A stretch of 64,000 nucleotides of DNA from WYEN01 sp049976205 (GCA_049976205.1 JBMFIR010000003.1:26975-90974); one strand, 5' to 3'. Shown: positions 1 through 9,651, counted from the first letter of the stretch. The notes: generated from the letters alone by a model not told the origin. Program-made: numbers and translations.

Positions 1-2
1 TT

Positions 3-635
3 ATGTATGAGTTTATTAAAGAGATCAAAGAAAGAAGATTAGACATATCTTTTGCATGTGGATCTAGAGTTGATCATGTTGATAAAGACTTTCTTAGATA
101 CCTCTACGAAAATGGTTGCTCAGCACTTTACTTTGGCGTTGAATCAGCTTCTCAGGACACACTCAATAAAATAGGTAAGAATATAACTGTTGATCAAGCA
201 ATAAAAGTATTTCAATGGATAAAGGAGTTAAAGGGTTTCGCAAGTGGAAGCTTTATACTCGGTTTTCCATGGGAGACACTAAATGATATGAAGAATACTA
301 TTGAATTAGCTATTAAGACGGATCCTAACTATGCTCAGTTTACTGCACTAACACCTTATCCAGGCACGCCATTATATGAATATGCTTTGAAACATAATCT
401 TATTATTGATTGGAATTGGGAACACTACACTACTTTAAAACCTGTTATGAAAGGATTTTATTTCTCCGCAGAGGAGCTAGGTAAAATGCTTATTTATGCC
501 TACAGAAGATTTTATCTCAGATTATCCTTCTTAGCACGAGAACTTAAAGCTGCTAGATTAAGAGATCTAGCACTTATACTTGCTAAAGAAGCCGCAAGAT
601 ACTTAGCAGATGCTTTCAAAGACTTAATTAAGTGA
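3..635 (+). CDS. Radical SAM protein (COG1032-like), C-terminal part, truncated by window edge
   Basis: This is the C-terminal portion of a B12-binding-type radical SAM enzyme. The reading frame is already open at the window start, and the usual N-terminal cobalamin domain and CxxxCxxC cluster motif are missing, so they should lie upstream. What remains shows the typical radical-SAM barrel signatures: FGVESASQDTL near residue 43, a GFPWET loop (usually GlPgET) near residue 86, and TPYPGTPLYEYA near residue 115. The ATG at position 3 is probably internal. The stop overlaps the start of the next radical SAM gene (TGATG), which implies co-transcription. The substrate is unknown; members act on lipids, hopanoids, tRNA and other targets. 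Confidence 0.8.
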   Translation: MYEFIKEIKERRLDISFACGSRVDHVDKDFLRYLYENGCSALYFGVESASQDTLNKIGKNITVDQAIKVFQWIKELKGFASGSFILGFPWETLNDMKNTIELAIKTDPNYAQFTALTPYPGTPLYEYALKHNLIIDWNWEHYTTLKPVMKGFYFSAEELGKMLIYAYRRFYLRLSFLARELKAARLRDLALILAKEAARYLADAFKDLIK

Positions 636-2119
636 TGCATATGACTAAGAGAGAAGGTCTCGGACCTCTACTAGCAGTCTTAAGATTTGTTCTAGGTAAT
701 CCCCTAATAAGATTATTTCTTAAAACAGCTACCTCAAGAACTAAATGTAAATATGGCAATAGAGAGATTGATCAAACAATATTGTATCATTCACTCTCAT
801 TGTTCGCAAAAGAAATAATTAGTTGCCCCCTTACTGTAAGGTTCCTAGGTAATAACATTGAATTATTGATGAAGATTGGTTTAAGAATTATTGGCGGATA
901 TGAAGAGTCTGTGAGAATAGCCTTAAGAGATCCCGCTCTCAGAAGAGGTGTTTCTCTCGTCTTTGAAGGTATTGCCCGATATGGTGTTACAGTTCCTCAG
1001 AAACTCCCGGCACCGTTTCTTATTGTTTGGAATTTCACTAATATGTGTAATTTGAGATGCGAACACTGTTATCAGAGAGCTGATCATCCTTTACCAGATG
1101 AATTAAATCTCGAAGAAAAATTAAAGCTCGTTGATCAATTGGATAGAGCTGGTGTGGCAGCTATAGCCTTAAGCGGTGGAGAACCAACTATACATCCTCA
1201 TTTTCTTACTATAGTGAAAGAAATAGCTAATAGAGGTATATATGCAGCAGTTGCCACTAATGGTTGGAGATTTGCAGACAAGGATTTTCTACTTAAATCT
1301 ATCAAAGCTGGATTAAGATACATCGAAGTATCTGTAGATAGTGCCTATCCACATAAACACGATAAGTTCAGAGGTGTGAGAGGTTCTTGGGAGAAGGCTG
1401 TGAAAGCTCTTGAGAACATAATTGAGCTAGGAGTCGATCACACGATGGCTGTAACAATAACAAAATATAATATAGATGAAGTAGATGATATCTTGGATCT
1501 GGCCGAGAGTATTGGTGTGAAGAGAGTTGTGTTCTTCAATTTTGTTCCAGTTGGTAGAGGAATTAATATAATGGATCTAGATCTAGATCCTATTGAAAGA
1601 GAAAGATTTTTGCAACATATATATGACGAAATGAGAAAAAGAAAAATAATGATCGTTAGCACAGCACCACAATTTAGTAGAGTTGTTTATCAAATGAGTG
1701 GTGGGAGAAATATTGCGCCGACTCATTTTTACGTCAGCGAAGATCTTGTGACAAGATCTGTGGCAGAATTCATTGGTGGATGTGGTGCAGGCAGAATATA
1801 TGCCGGCATACAACCGAATGGTGTTGTGATTCCATGTGTATTTCTACCAATACCAGTAGGTAGTATACGTGAGAAAGATTTTCGCGATATATGGGAGAAC
1901 TCGACCCTCTTCAAGTTACTGAGAGATAGAACTCAGCTAAATAATTTCTGTGGAAAGTGTCCTTATAGAGAGATTTGTGGAGGGTGTAGAGCTAGAGCAT
2001 ATGCTTATTTCAAAGATGTATTAGCTCCAGATCCTGGATGTATATACAATATTAGATACTGGAGGCAATTAAAAGATCTTAGAATTAGTATCAGGAAAGA
2101 TGATATTAGCGTGAAATAA
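635..2119 (+). CDS. Radical SAM protein with C-terminal SPASM-type domain
   Basis: The protein has about 494 residues. A roughly 125-residue helical N-terminal region without cysteine-cluster motifs precedes the radical SAM core. The [4Fe-4S]-SAM motif CNLRCEHC lies near residues 138-145, followed by LSGGEPTIHPHF (the SAM-binding GGE). The C-terminus carries further cysteines (GGCGAGR, CVFLP, FCGKCPYREICGGCRARA, PGC), the pattern of a SPASM or twitch domain holding auxiliary Fe-S clusters. Archaeal relatives include the AhbC/AhbD-type heme enzymes and peptide-modifying enzymes, but the substrate cannot be deduced here. The start is ambiguous: GTG 632, ATG 635 (overlapping the upstream TGA) or ATG 641. 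It sits in a run of three radical SAM genes. Confidence 0.85.
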   Translation: MHMTKREGLGPLLAVLRFVLGNPLIRLFLKTATSRTKCKYGNREIDQTILYHSLSLFAKEIISCPLTVRFLGNNIELLMKIGLRIIGGYEESVRIALRDPALRRGVSLVFEGIARYGVTVPQKLPAPFLIVWNFTNMCNLRCEHCYQRADHPLPDELNLEEKLKLVDQLDRAGVAAIALSGGEPTIHPHFLTIVKEIANRGIYAAVATNGWRFADKDFLLKSIKAGLRYIEVSVDSAYPHKHDKFRGVRGSWEKAVKALENIIELGVDHTMAVTITKYNIDEVDDILDLAESIGVKRVVFFNFVPVGRGINIMDLDLDPIERERFLQHIYDEMRKRKIMIVSTAPQFSRVVYQMSGGRNIAPTHFYVSEDLVTRSVAEFIGGCGAGRIYAGIQPNGVVIPCVFLPIPVGSIREKDFRDIWENSTLFKLLRDRTQLNNFCGKCPYREICGGCRARAYAYFKDVLAPDPGCIYNIRYWRQLKDLRISIRKDDISVK

Positions 2120-2162
2120 TAATTAAGTTTTCTTATTTTCTTGTATAATTATTTTATTCGAG

Positions 2163-3224
2163 ATGAAGAGTGTAAGAGTTCTTGGAGAATGGATCAATGG
2201 ATTACCAGTAGGTTGCGAGTTGTGTATAGAGGGTGATAAAACAGTTATATTCGTCACAGGCGCATGCCACGATAACTGCTATTATTGTCCCATATCTAAT
2301 GAGAGGAGGAGAGAAGATGCTTTCTATGTTGATGAGGAAGAGATTAGCTCCGTAGATGAGTTGCTTACATACATAGAGATTGTCGGTGGCAGAGGAGCTT
2401 CTTTAACTGGAGGAGATCCTTTGCTAGTGCTTGAGAAAACAATTGATATTATTAAGGCTCTGAAGAATTATTTCGGTGAGAAATTCCATATTCATTTATA
2501 CACCTCGGGTAGATACGCTGATTTAGGAGCATTAAGAAGTCTTGAGAGAGCTGGTTTAGATGAGATACGTTTTCACCCTATTGACAAGAGATATTGGGAG
2601 AAGATCAGGTTAGCTAAAGAGTATACTAATATAAGTGTTGGTGCTGAGATACCGGCTATACCTGGTCAAGAGAGTTATTTGAAAGAACTTATTTTGTATC
2701 TGGAGAAGATTGGGGCTGAATTTATTAATCTGAATGAGTTAGAGGTTTCAGAAACTAATAAAGAAGCTCTTCTATTCAGAGGATACAGGATCAATACTGA
2801 TGGAGTATCTATTTCCGGGAGTAGAGAGACTGCTTTAGAGATACTTAAGTGGGCTAGAGAGAATAACTTGAGGATCAAAGTTCATTTTTGCCCAGCTAAG
2901 CTTAAAGACGCGGTTCAGACACTTAAGAGACTGAGGAGAATCAGCGAGAGAATTAGAGCACCTCATCAACACATGACTAGAGACGGGTTATTAACTTGGG
3001 TGGAGATTGAGACAGGCTCAGAAGATCCTTGGGTAGAGAGTATTTTACGAGACAAATATATTTACACGTATAGAGATGGAGTATACTATGTTGAGCCTAG
3101 TATAGATAAATCAACTCTTAGACTTATTAAGAGAAGATATAGTGTGAGATTAATTGAGAGATCTCCTGTTGTTCTATCTAAGGTTAATAGGAGAAATATT
3201 ATTGAAAACATTTATGAGCTATGA
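2163..3224 (+). CDS. Radical SAM protein of the COG2108 type (pyruvate formate-lyase-activase-like)
   Basis: The protein has 353 residues. The cluster motif CHDNCYYCPIS lies at residues 35-45 (C35, C39, C42), followed by SLTGGDPLL, the SAM-binding GGD/E motif. The short N-terminal strand region and the overall size match COG2108, an archaeal family of unknown function named for resemblance to pyruvate formate-lyase activase. The protein then continues with barrel strands (IHLYTSG, LDEIRFHP, NLNELEVSE) and a basic C-terminal tail. It is the third radical SAM gene in a row. The 43-bp T-rich gap upstream may separate transcripts. The role is unknown. Confidence 0.8.
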   Translation: MKSVRVLGEWINGLPVGCELCIEGDKTVIFVTGACHDNCYYCPISNERRREDAFYVDEEEISSVDELLTYIEIVGGRGASLTGGDPLLVLEKTIDIIKALKNYFGEKFHIHLYTSGRYADLGALRSLERAGLDEIRFHPIDKRYWEKIRLAKEYTNISVGAEIPAIPGQESYLKELILYLEKIGAEFINLNELEVSETNKEALLFRGYRINTDGVSISGSRETALEILKWARENNLRIKVHFCPAKLKDAVQTLKRLRRISERIRAPHQHMTRDGLLTWVEIETGSEDPWVESILRDKYIYTYRDGVYYVEPSIDKSTLRLIKRRYSVRLIERSPVVLSKVNRRNIIENIYEL

Positions 3225-3240
3225 TCCGTAGGATCTAGAT

Positions 3241-3969
3241 ATGAGTGAGAAATTAAAGATCTCTAGATGCCCGAATATTGTGATTGATGCATCATATATA
3301 TACTTCCATAGAGCAGATGAGTTCCATAGTTTACTGAAAGAAATTATGTTAACTTACTCAGTCTGCAAAAAATATTGTGATGAGTATAGAATCGTGATTT
3401 CTTATCCATACAGAGATCAATTAACAGAGGAGCTCTTTAATCACATAAAGAGAACAAAAATAATGATCGTGGAAAGATCTCTTGAAGGCACACTTTCTCT
3501 CATTAATTCAACTAGACCTCTATACCTGGATCCTTACTCTAGCAAGGATCTTGATCCTCTTGAGCTTTACTACTACGATACTATGATCCTCGGGGGAGTA
3601 GTAGATAAACCACCGAGGAAGAGATTAACTACTAGTCTTATTCAAATGAATCTTCCCTGGGTAAATAGTAGAAGAATCACTTTAAGAGGCTCGCTAGCTG
3701 GTGTCGCATCTAACATAAATATAATCGCTGAAATACTATTAAGAACAATATTAACTGGTGATTTAGAGAGATCTATTAGAGAGACACAGCCGAAGAGAGA
3801 AGCTATGGTGAGAGCACACATAGAAATTATGAGAAAAAAAGATCAGCTAAAGACCAGAGATGATATAGAGAGACTCTACAGAGAATTAGCTCAATGGCTC
3901 AATTTAGATGTCGTGACATTCAGAAGAGCTTTAAAAAGATCTGGTGTAAGTAGAGAATTATGGATTTAA
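3241..3969 (+). CDS. Trm10-like SPOUT tRNA (purine-9-N1)-methyltransferase, archaeal type
   Basis: The protein has 242 residues. The central stretch MILGGVVDK followed by a Thr-Ser loop, and later NINIIAEILLRTILTGDLE and TQPKRE, correspond to the Trm10 signatures (IIGGLVDH, an HVFEIIL-like helix and LPQRKG) that form the knotted SAM-binding site. Archaeal Trm10 methylates N1 of A9 and/or G9 of tRNA. The N-terminus (VIDASYIYFH, then a strand VISYP) matches the domain's first Rossmann-like strands. The basic C-terminal 60 residues (about 180-242) would fit an RNA-binding extension. The ATG start is 16 bp after the previous stop. The family call rests on motif recall, so it is likely but not certain. 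Confidence 0.7.
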   Translation: MSEKLKISRCPNIVIDASYIYFHRADEFHSLLKEIMLTYSVCKKYCDEYRIVISYPYRDQLTEELFNHIKRTKIMIVERSLEGTLSLINSTRPLYLDPYSSKDLDPLELYYYDTMILGGVVDKPPRKRLTTSLIQMNLPWVNSRRITLRGSLAGVASNINIIAEILLRTILTGDLERSIRETQPKREAMVRAHIEIMRKKDQLKTRDDIERLYRELAQWLNLDVVTFRRALKRSGVSRELWI

Positions 3970-4095
3970 CTCCTAATTAAATCAATAAGAAGTTATGAAA
4001 AAACTAATAGATAGCATCGATATTGTAGTATACGATGAATACGAGAAGTATCTATTAACTAGTCTATAAATAATTATGATAAAGGTGCTTTAGCA

Positions 4096-5805
4096 ATTAT
4101 TATAACTGATCTATTACTAATCTTTATAATATCATTAGGAGCCGGGATCTTAGTTAAGAGACTAGGAGTTAATTCTTTAGTTGGTTTCTTGATCGGAGGT
4201 ATCTTTTCTCAGTATTTATACACATATTTCTTGGGGGTTGATCCTAGGTATTTATTACGAGATCCTATTGTTCAGACTCTTGCCTATATAGGATTAGTTC
4301 TTCTAGGATTGGATATTGGCAGTGAATTTAGTATTGAGACTCTTAGAAAAACTTTGTCTAAAGTAGTCATTCTCGAATTCTTTTCTCTATTTATTATTTG
4401 GGTAATTCTAAGAGTGCTCTCGGAAATACTTGCACTTGACCCAATAACCATATCACTTCTCTTTCTCATCACTATAAATACTTCTACTGGTATACTCTAT
4501 AAACATCTCAACACATTAATTAATATAGAGAGATCTGAGTATGAATTAATTCTGGCAGCAACAACAATAGAAGATCTACTTGCTTTATTAGGTTTATCGG
4601 CATTATCATCGTATCTATTAGGAGGATACTTAACATTTAACATGATCCTTGTTGGAGTAGGCGGACTACTGATCTTTTTGTCATCATCTCTTCTTATTGG
4701 TCACATGATCTTTAAAAGAATCATTAGAGCAATTAAGGGGGATATTGAATTGCTCGGATTACTATGCGTAGCATTGGCAATGATCTATTCTTATTTATCT
4801 AATTTAGTAGGTCTCTCACCATTTATAGGAGCATTCGCAGCAGGTGTTGTAATAGGTTCTTCAGTAGATCCTAAGAGTATGAAGTATTACTTCACTATAA
4901 TGAGAGAATTAGGACTCTTATTCTACTTTTCCTCTATAGGCTTATTAATCTCAGACTTACCCAGGGTCAGTATAACAATTATTTCTCTATGGATCTTCAT
5001 CGGGTTTTTGGTTATGGTAATTAAATACATAGGGTTCTCAGTATCTTCATGGCTAATAGGTATTGATCTGAGAAGCGCTTTTAGATATGGTGTCTATATG
5101 ACTTCTATAAGTGAATTTGGTTTGATAATAGCTAATGAATTATATAGGAATAATTTGGTTAATGAATCTCTTGTTGCTTTAGCATCAATTATTTTTATTA
5201 TTTCTTCAATACTATCTTCTATACTAATTAGAAAAGATATGTGGATCTCTAATAAGATCTATGAGATAGTTCCCAAATGGATTAAGAATATAGATACTCA
5301 GAGAATCATTATGAGAACTATTGAGAAAAGTATTTGGCTGAATATTGTAGAATATATGTTTGCGATATTAATATATATCTCACTCCTCGAGTACATAAGC
5401 TATATGATTAATAAAGTGATTCCTTACGGAGAATATTCAGTTTTGATACTAAGTCTACTGCTAATAGCTTTTTCTCTCTGGATATTCTTAATTGTGTTAG
5501 ATAGATATATTGTAAAGAATGTTGTGAGTAGCTTAATTAGAGGAGATAAAATAAGGGTTTTTGGAAAGGAGCTCTCGGTATACATATCTCTTTTCACAAT
5601 ATTACCAATTATGTTTGTAGTGGTACTATATCAACTACGTATATCATTCCTATTATATATTATCCTGAGGAGTGTCTTTACAGAGGTTAGTGATGTATTA
5701 ATTACTGTCCTAGTAGTATCTGCCCTAGTTGTGCTACCAACAATTTTAACAATCTTTTACATAGTGAAGAAGATCATGGAGAGCTTAAAGAAAAATTTGT
5801 ATTGA
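4096..5805 (+). CDS. CPA2-family (KefB-type) cation/proton antiporter, probable ATT start
   Basis: This is a polytopic membrane protein with about 12 N-terminal transmembrane helices typical of Na+/H+ exchangers (LGLDIGSEFSIETL, GAFAAGVVIGSS, SISEFGLIIA), plus a C-terminal membrane extension of several helices instead of a TrkA-N domain. The first in-frame canonical start, TTG 4189, would cut off the first transmembrane helix (MIITDLLLIFIISLGAGILV, encoded from 4096). The frame is open back to the TAG at 4060-4062 but contains no ATG, GTG or TTG. An SD-like AAAGGTG at 4081-4087 sits 8 nt before ATT 4096, so I place the start there. With it the protein has 569 residues. It converges with the peptide permease genes at 5834. 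Function (K+ or Na+ exchange) is inferred from the family. Confidence 0.85.
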   Translation: MIITDLLLIFIISLGAGILVKRLGVNSLVGFLIGGIFSQYLYTYFLGVDPRYLLRDPIVQTLAYIGLVLLGLDIGSEFSIETLRKTLSKVVILEFFSLFIIWVILRVLSEILALDPITISLLFLITINTSTGILYKHLNTLINIERSEYELILAATTIEDLLALLGLSALSSYLLGGYLTFNMILVGVGGLLIFLSSSLLIGHMIFKRIIRAIKGDIELLGLLCVALAMIYSYLSNLVGLSPFIGAFAAGVVIGSSVDPKSMKYYFTIMRELGLLFYFSSIGLLISDLPRVSITIISLWIFIGFLVMVIKYIGFSVSSWLIGIDLRSAFRYGVYMTSISEFGLIIANELYRNNLVNESLVALASIIFIISSILSSILIRKDMWISNKIYEIVPKWIKNIDTQRIIMRTIEKSIWLNIVEYMFAILIYISLLEYISYMINKVIPYGEYSVLILSLLLIAFSLWIFLIVLDRYIVKNVVSSLIRGDKIRVFGKELSVYISLFTILPIMFVVVLYQLRISFLLYIILRSVFTEVSDVLITVLVVSALVVLPTILTIFYIVKKIMESLKKNLY

Positions 5806-5833
5806 TTTTGTATTGAGATAGTCAAGTTATTTT

Positions 5834-6733
5834 CTAAAGAGCTTTTCCTCTGAGTCTTGGGTTGAAGTATTCCTCTAGTGCTAATCCTATTAGCATTACT
5901 GATAGTACTGTGATCGAGATCATTAGTCCAGGTGGGATAAACCACCACCAATAGCCTAAGACAACTGCGTATCTAGCCATTGCGTAGTAAAGCATCATTC
6001 CCCAACTAATTGTTGTTGGGTCTCCCAAGCCTAGGAAGCTCAGTGATGCTTCTGTTAGCATCGCGTATGAGGTTCTATATATTACTTCAGCAACTAGTAT
6101 TGATGTCGTGTTTGGTAGAATATGTTTAAACATTATTCTTGTTCCAGAGGCACCTAATGCCTTGACAGCTTCTACGTATGGTCTCTCTCTAATGCTTAGG
6201 ACAGAGGATCTTATTAATCTAGCCACGCTTGGCCACGAGGTTAGTGCTATGGCCAGTATTATTCCGTAGATTATTGGGTATGAAGATGATCTGAGTATTA
6301 TTGCGACTAGAAAAATTGTGAATAATAGCGTCGGTAGCGAGAGCCATATATCAGTGAATCTCATTAAGATATTATCTACTATGCCTCCTACATAGCCTGA
6401 TACTAAGCCAATTAGTAAACCAATTAATGTTCCTATAACAGCTGATAAGAAGCCTATGAAGAGTGATATTCTTGCTCCATAGATTAGTTGAGAGAATATG
6501 TCGTGACCAACATCGTCTGTACCAAGCAGATGTTCTCGAGAAGGTGGTTGAAATGGTGGTGCGATTCTTGCGTTGGGGTTGTAGGGAGCGATATAGTCAG
6601 CGAAGACTGCTATAAAGACTATTGCTGAGAGTATTATTAGTCCCGCAAGAGCCCATTTATTAGATCTGAAAACTATCCATAGTTCTCTATATCTCTCTAA
6701 TCCTCTAGCAATATATTCTCTACTACTCATCAT
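5834..6733 (-). CDS. dppC: Peptide ABC transporter permease, DppC/OppC type
   Basis: The protein has 299 residues. The N-terminal cytoplasmic and TM1 segment is followed by the periplasmic LLGTDDVGHDIFSQLIYGAR motif typical of DppC, five further helices, and the EAA loop (PYVEAVKALGASGTRIMFKHILPN) that docks to the ATPase. SFLGLGDPTTISWGMM is the usual C-terminal signature. Its ATG overlaps the end of the dppB gene by 4 bp, and the three genes read in the order binding protein, DppB, DppC. No ATPase gene follows: the next gene downstream is a converging antiporter, so the module must borrow ATPases encoded elsewhere. Confidence 0.93.
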   Translation of the reverse strand: MMSSREYIARGLERYRELWIVFRSNKWALAGLIILSAIVFIAVFADYIAPYNPNARIAPPFQPPSREHLLGTDDVGHDIFSQLIYGARISLFIGFLSAVIGTLIGLLIGLVSGYVGGIVDNILMRFTDIWLSLPTLLFTIFLVAIILRSSSYPIIYGIILAIALTSWPSVARLIRSSVLSIRERPYVEAVKALGASGTRIMFKHILPNTTSILVAEVIYRTSYAMLTEASLSFLGLGDPTTISWGMMLYYAMARYAVVLGYWWWFIPPGLMISITVLSVMLIGLALEEYFNPRLRGKAL

Positions 6734-7701
6734 CTCTGTTTCACCTTCGGATCAAGTAATCCATATAATAGATCTATGACTAGATTCACTATAATAACAC
6801 TGAGAGCCAATATAACAGTTGCTCCCTGGAGAAGCCAGAAATCTCTTTCGTTAATAGCTTCGAAAACAAGTCTTCCAGTGCCTGGATATGAGAATACTGT
6901 CTCAGTCAATATTGCCCCATCTATAAGGAACGCGTATCTGAGACCCAGAACAGTTATTATTGGTAGCATAGCGTTTCTAGCAACATAGTCGTATTTAACC
7001 TTCGTGGAAGAAAGACCCATAGCAACAGCGACATTCACATAGTCCTCCCCCAAGATATCTATTGTGGTATTTCTAACGTATAATACGTAGGAGAAGACTG
7101 ATCTAAAAACTAATACACTGAATGGTAGTATGTAGTGCCATAAGTAATCCAGGAACCACTGAGGAGACCACGAGAAACTGACTCCAGGCGATACTGCTCC
7201 AAAAATTGGTGTCCAATTGAGTTGTACACTGAAGATATAGAGGAATAATATTGCTAACCAGAAATAGGGTACGGAGCTAATAATTATTGAAAGAGAAACT
7301 ATTGCTGACCCTACTACACTTCTTCTTCTCCAAGCTATCTCGATACCTAATCTATAGGCTAGATAATTTGAGAGTGTAATAGCTGGTATTAAAAGAGCTA
7401 GAGTATACCATATTCTCTCAGCAATAACATCCATAACAGGTCTTCTGTAAGCAATTGAGTAGCCGAATTGTCCCTCAAGCAACATATTTCTCAGGAAATC
7501 TAGGTACTGTATATAAAGAGGTTTATCTAACCCAAATAATGCTTTAATAGTTTTTATAGTCTCTGGAGAAACTCTCGGATCATTCTCGAGCTCAGCTAAA
7601 GGATCTCCTGTAGCTCTCGCCAGAAAAAATACAAGAGTAATTATGAAGAAGAATGCAATAACTGAAAAAATTATTCTTTGAATAATATATCTCTTATCCA
7701 A
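6730..7701 (-). CDS. dppB: Peptide ABC transporter permease, DppB/OppB type
   Basis: The protein has 323 residues with six predicted transmembrane helices. It starts with the typical YIIQRIIFSVIAFFFIITLV first helix, followed by the LFGLDKPLYIQYLDFL extracytoplasmic segment, the EAA loop (YVNVAVAMGLSSTKVKYDYVARNAMLP) and the C-terminal ETVFSYPGTGRLVFEAI signature. The start is TTG 7701, because AGGTGAT lies four bases upstream. It sits between the binding-protein gene (12-bp gap) and dppC (4-bp overlap), which indicates one operon. Confidence 0.93.
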   Translation of the reverse strand: MDKRYIIQRIIFSVIAFFFIITLVFFLARATGDPLAELENDPRVSPETIKTIKALFGLDKPLYIQYLDFLRNMLLEGQFGYSIAYRRPVMDVIAERIWYTLALLIPAITLSNYLAYRLGIEIAWRRRSVVGSAIVSLSIIISSVPYFWLAILFLYIFSVQLNWTPIFGAVSPGVSFSWSPQWFLDYLWHYILPFSVLVFRSVFSYVLYVRNTTIDILGEDYVNVAVAMGLSSTKVKYDYVARNAMLPIITVLGLRYAFLIDGAILTETVFSYPGTGRLVFEAINERDFWLLQGATVILALSVIIVNLVIDLLYGLLDPKVKQR

Positions 7702-7713
7702 AAAATCACCTAA

Positions 7714-9651
7714 TTACTTCCTCTTCAGAAGAATCACAGCTAACAACACAACTAGTAATACAACTATTCCTAATATCACGTATAGCATTGTCTCAGAAAC
7801 ACCTATCGGGGCAGTAGGTGTAGCTGTCACCGCAGTTGCTGTTGGCACTGTCTGGGCGATAGTTACAGTTGCTGTTGGTTGCGTAATTGACGCAGGGCTC
7901 GTAACAGTTTCTCTAATAATCTGCGTTTGTGTAACCGCGGGAACACCGCCGCTCTTAAGCTGGACTCTTAGATAAGTTATTCTGTTATAGATATCCGTGG
8001 TTGGATCTCTGAACCAATTCTCGAATTTATCTGTTCGATAGGGCTCAATTAATTTTCTGTAGTAAAGTGTTATTATAGGAACTTTCTCAGCTATTAAATC
8101 TTGTATCTTGTACGCTATCTCTTTCACTTTCACAGGATCAAAAGTTGTTAAGAGCTCCTCTGTTAATTTATCTACCTCAGGATCTGAGAACCTAACCCAG
8201 TTACCTGCTCCCTGAGGTCTTGAATGGAACCTGAAGAATAGCCAAGATATATAGTTGTCTGGTCCACTACCAAGTAACCATGAATCAACTTTCGCTTCTC
8301 TAATCATCGGCCACACAGCTGTCCAATCAGCCGCCCTAGGAACGGCTTTGATGCCCCCACCAGGTATCTTTGCTAACCAATCAGCAATCATCTGAGCAAC
8401 TCTTACTCTAACAATATCATACGAGGGCGCATAAATCTCTATCTGGAACTTAGATCCATTAGGTAATTCTCTCCAACCATCTCCGTCTACGTCTTTGAAA
8501 CCTAGTTTATCTAATATCTCGGCAGCTTTCTTAGGATCGTAGTAGTATGCATTTTGAACATTAGGATCATACCACTGTGCATTAGGCCCAACCGGTGGCA
8601 CAACACCTGGGCTACCAACAACTCCATATCCCATTAACACTTGATTAACTATCGCCTGTTTATCAATTGCGAAAGCTAAGGCTCTTCTAAACTCAGAGAT
8701 ATTTAGTGGATAAACCAGATTATTTAGACCCCAGTGATAGAATGTGTCTGAAACAAATACGTGTATAGCAACATTTGGTGTCGATAGTAGCTGTGGAACA
8801 GCCTCTGGAGTAACCCAACCCACGTAAGCGTCTACATCACCTCTCTGGACGGCTAGTAATGCTGCTTGCGGATCTGAGATGAAAACTATGATCATCTCAT
8901 CTACACATGGTCTACCTAACCAGTAGTCTTTGTTAGCCACTAATCTTATGTATTGTGTAGGTACCCACTCAACTAATTTGAAGGGTCCTGAACCAATTAA
9001 TTCATCAGGGATCTTAGGTGAATACTTAGCTAACGCATCACCTTTTGATGCATATAGTTGCTCCCATATCCTCTTAGGAATAATATTTGCTCCAGCTAAG
9101 GCGGTGTATATGAATCCTGCATCAGGCTTCTTGAAATAGACTTTAACAGTGTATTTATCGACAGCCGTGGCGTTGGCCACACTCGTGAAGTAGCTGTATA
9201 GATAAGCCCATGAGCTATTAGCGTAAGCATTTATAGTGAAGGCGACATCATCAGCTGTTAGCTCAGAGCCATCGTGCCACTTAACTCCCTCTCTAATCTT
9301 TATTGTCAGAACTAAGTGATCTGGTGAGTATTCTACTGATTTAGCTAATTCATATGTTAATGTCCCATTTATCCATCTAAATAATCTATCATACACAGAT
9401 TCGAGAATTAGTATCTCCCAAGTGCTTCCAGCAGCTATTGTATTAAGTGTGTTTGGTTCACTTGGGAACGCGATTTTTATAGTGCCACCGTATCTATCAC
9501 ATCTAGTGAGCCACTTGTCATAGGTTACAGCATTTATTTCACTTGTTTGAGCATAGGAAATATTTGTTGTGATAAATACTGATATCAGAGATACGATGAC
9601 TACTGATATCAGAAGTATAGTAAATAGTGTTTTTATAGAAGAGATCTTCAT
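7714..9651 (-). CDS. dppA: Peptide/solute-binding protein of ABC transporter (SBP family 5), C-terminally anchored
   Basis: The protein has about 645 residues. An N-terminal signal peptide (KTLFTILLISVVIVSLISVF) is followed by the two lobes in the usual order: lobe-I N-part (FPSEPNTLN, VYDRLFRW, REGVKWHDGSELTADDVAF, GSGPFKLVEW, NKDYW), then the lobe-II and C-part (PQAALLAVQRGDVDAYVG, FRRALAFAIDKQAIV, YDPKKAAEIL). It ends with a Thr/Ser/Pro-rich stalk of about 50 residues and a hydrophobic anchor (MLYVILGIVVLLVVLLAVIL) with an RK tail, typical of crenarchaeal binding proteins. A TTG at 9669 is also in frame, but the likely SD (AAGGT) lies between it and the ATG at 9651, so 9651 is preferred. 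This gene is the reference for recognising the permuted homologue at 49.8 kb. Confidence 0.92.
   Translation of the reverse strand: MKISSIKTLFTILLISVVIVSLISVFITTNISYAQTSEINAVTYDKWLTRCDRYGGTIKIAFPSEPNTLNTIAAGSTWEILILESVYDRLFRWINGTLTYELAKSVEYSPDHLVLTIKIREGVKWHDGSELTADDVAFTINAYANSSWAYLYSYFTSVANATAVDKYTVKVYFKKPDAGFIYTALAGANIIPKRIWEQLYASKGDALAKYSPKIPDELIGSGPFKLVEWVPTQYIRLVANKDYWLGRPCVDEMIIVFISDPQAALLAVQRGDVDAYVGWVTPEAVPQLLSTPNVAIHVFVSDTFYHWGLNNLVYPLNISEFRRALAFAIDKQAIVNQVLMGYGVVGSPGVVPPVGPNAQWYDPNVQNAYYYDPKKAAEILDKLGFKDVDGDGWRELPNGSKFQIEIYAPSYDIVRVRVAQMIADWLAKIPGGGIKAVPRAADWTAVWPMIREAKVDSWLLGSGPDNYISWLFFRFHSRPQGAGNWVRFSDPEVDKLTEELLTTFDPVKVKEIAYKIQDLIAEKVPIITLYYRKLIEPYRTDKFENWFRDPTTDIYNRITYLRVQLKSGGVPAVTQTQIIRETVTSPASITQPTATVTIAQTVPTATAVTATPTAPIGVSETMLYVILGIVVLLVVLLAVILLKRK

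Noticed and set aside
3995..4069. A 24-codon ORF (MKKLIDSIDIVVYDEY...) just before the antiporter gene
   Set aside because: No SD or family match, and too short to judge. Its TAA overlaps an in-frame ATA at 4066, but no SD supports an ATA start for the antiporter there, unlike ATT 4096.
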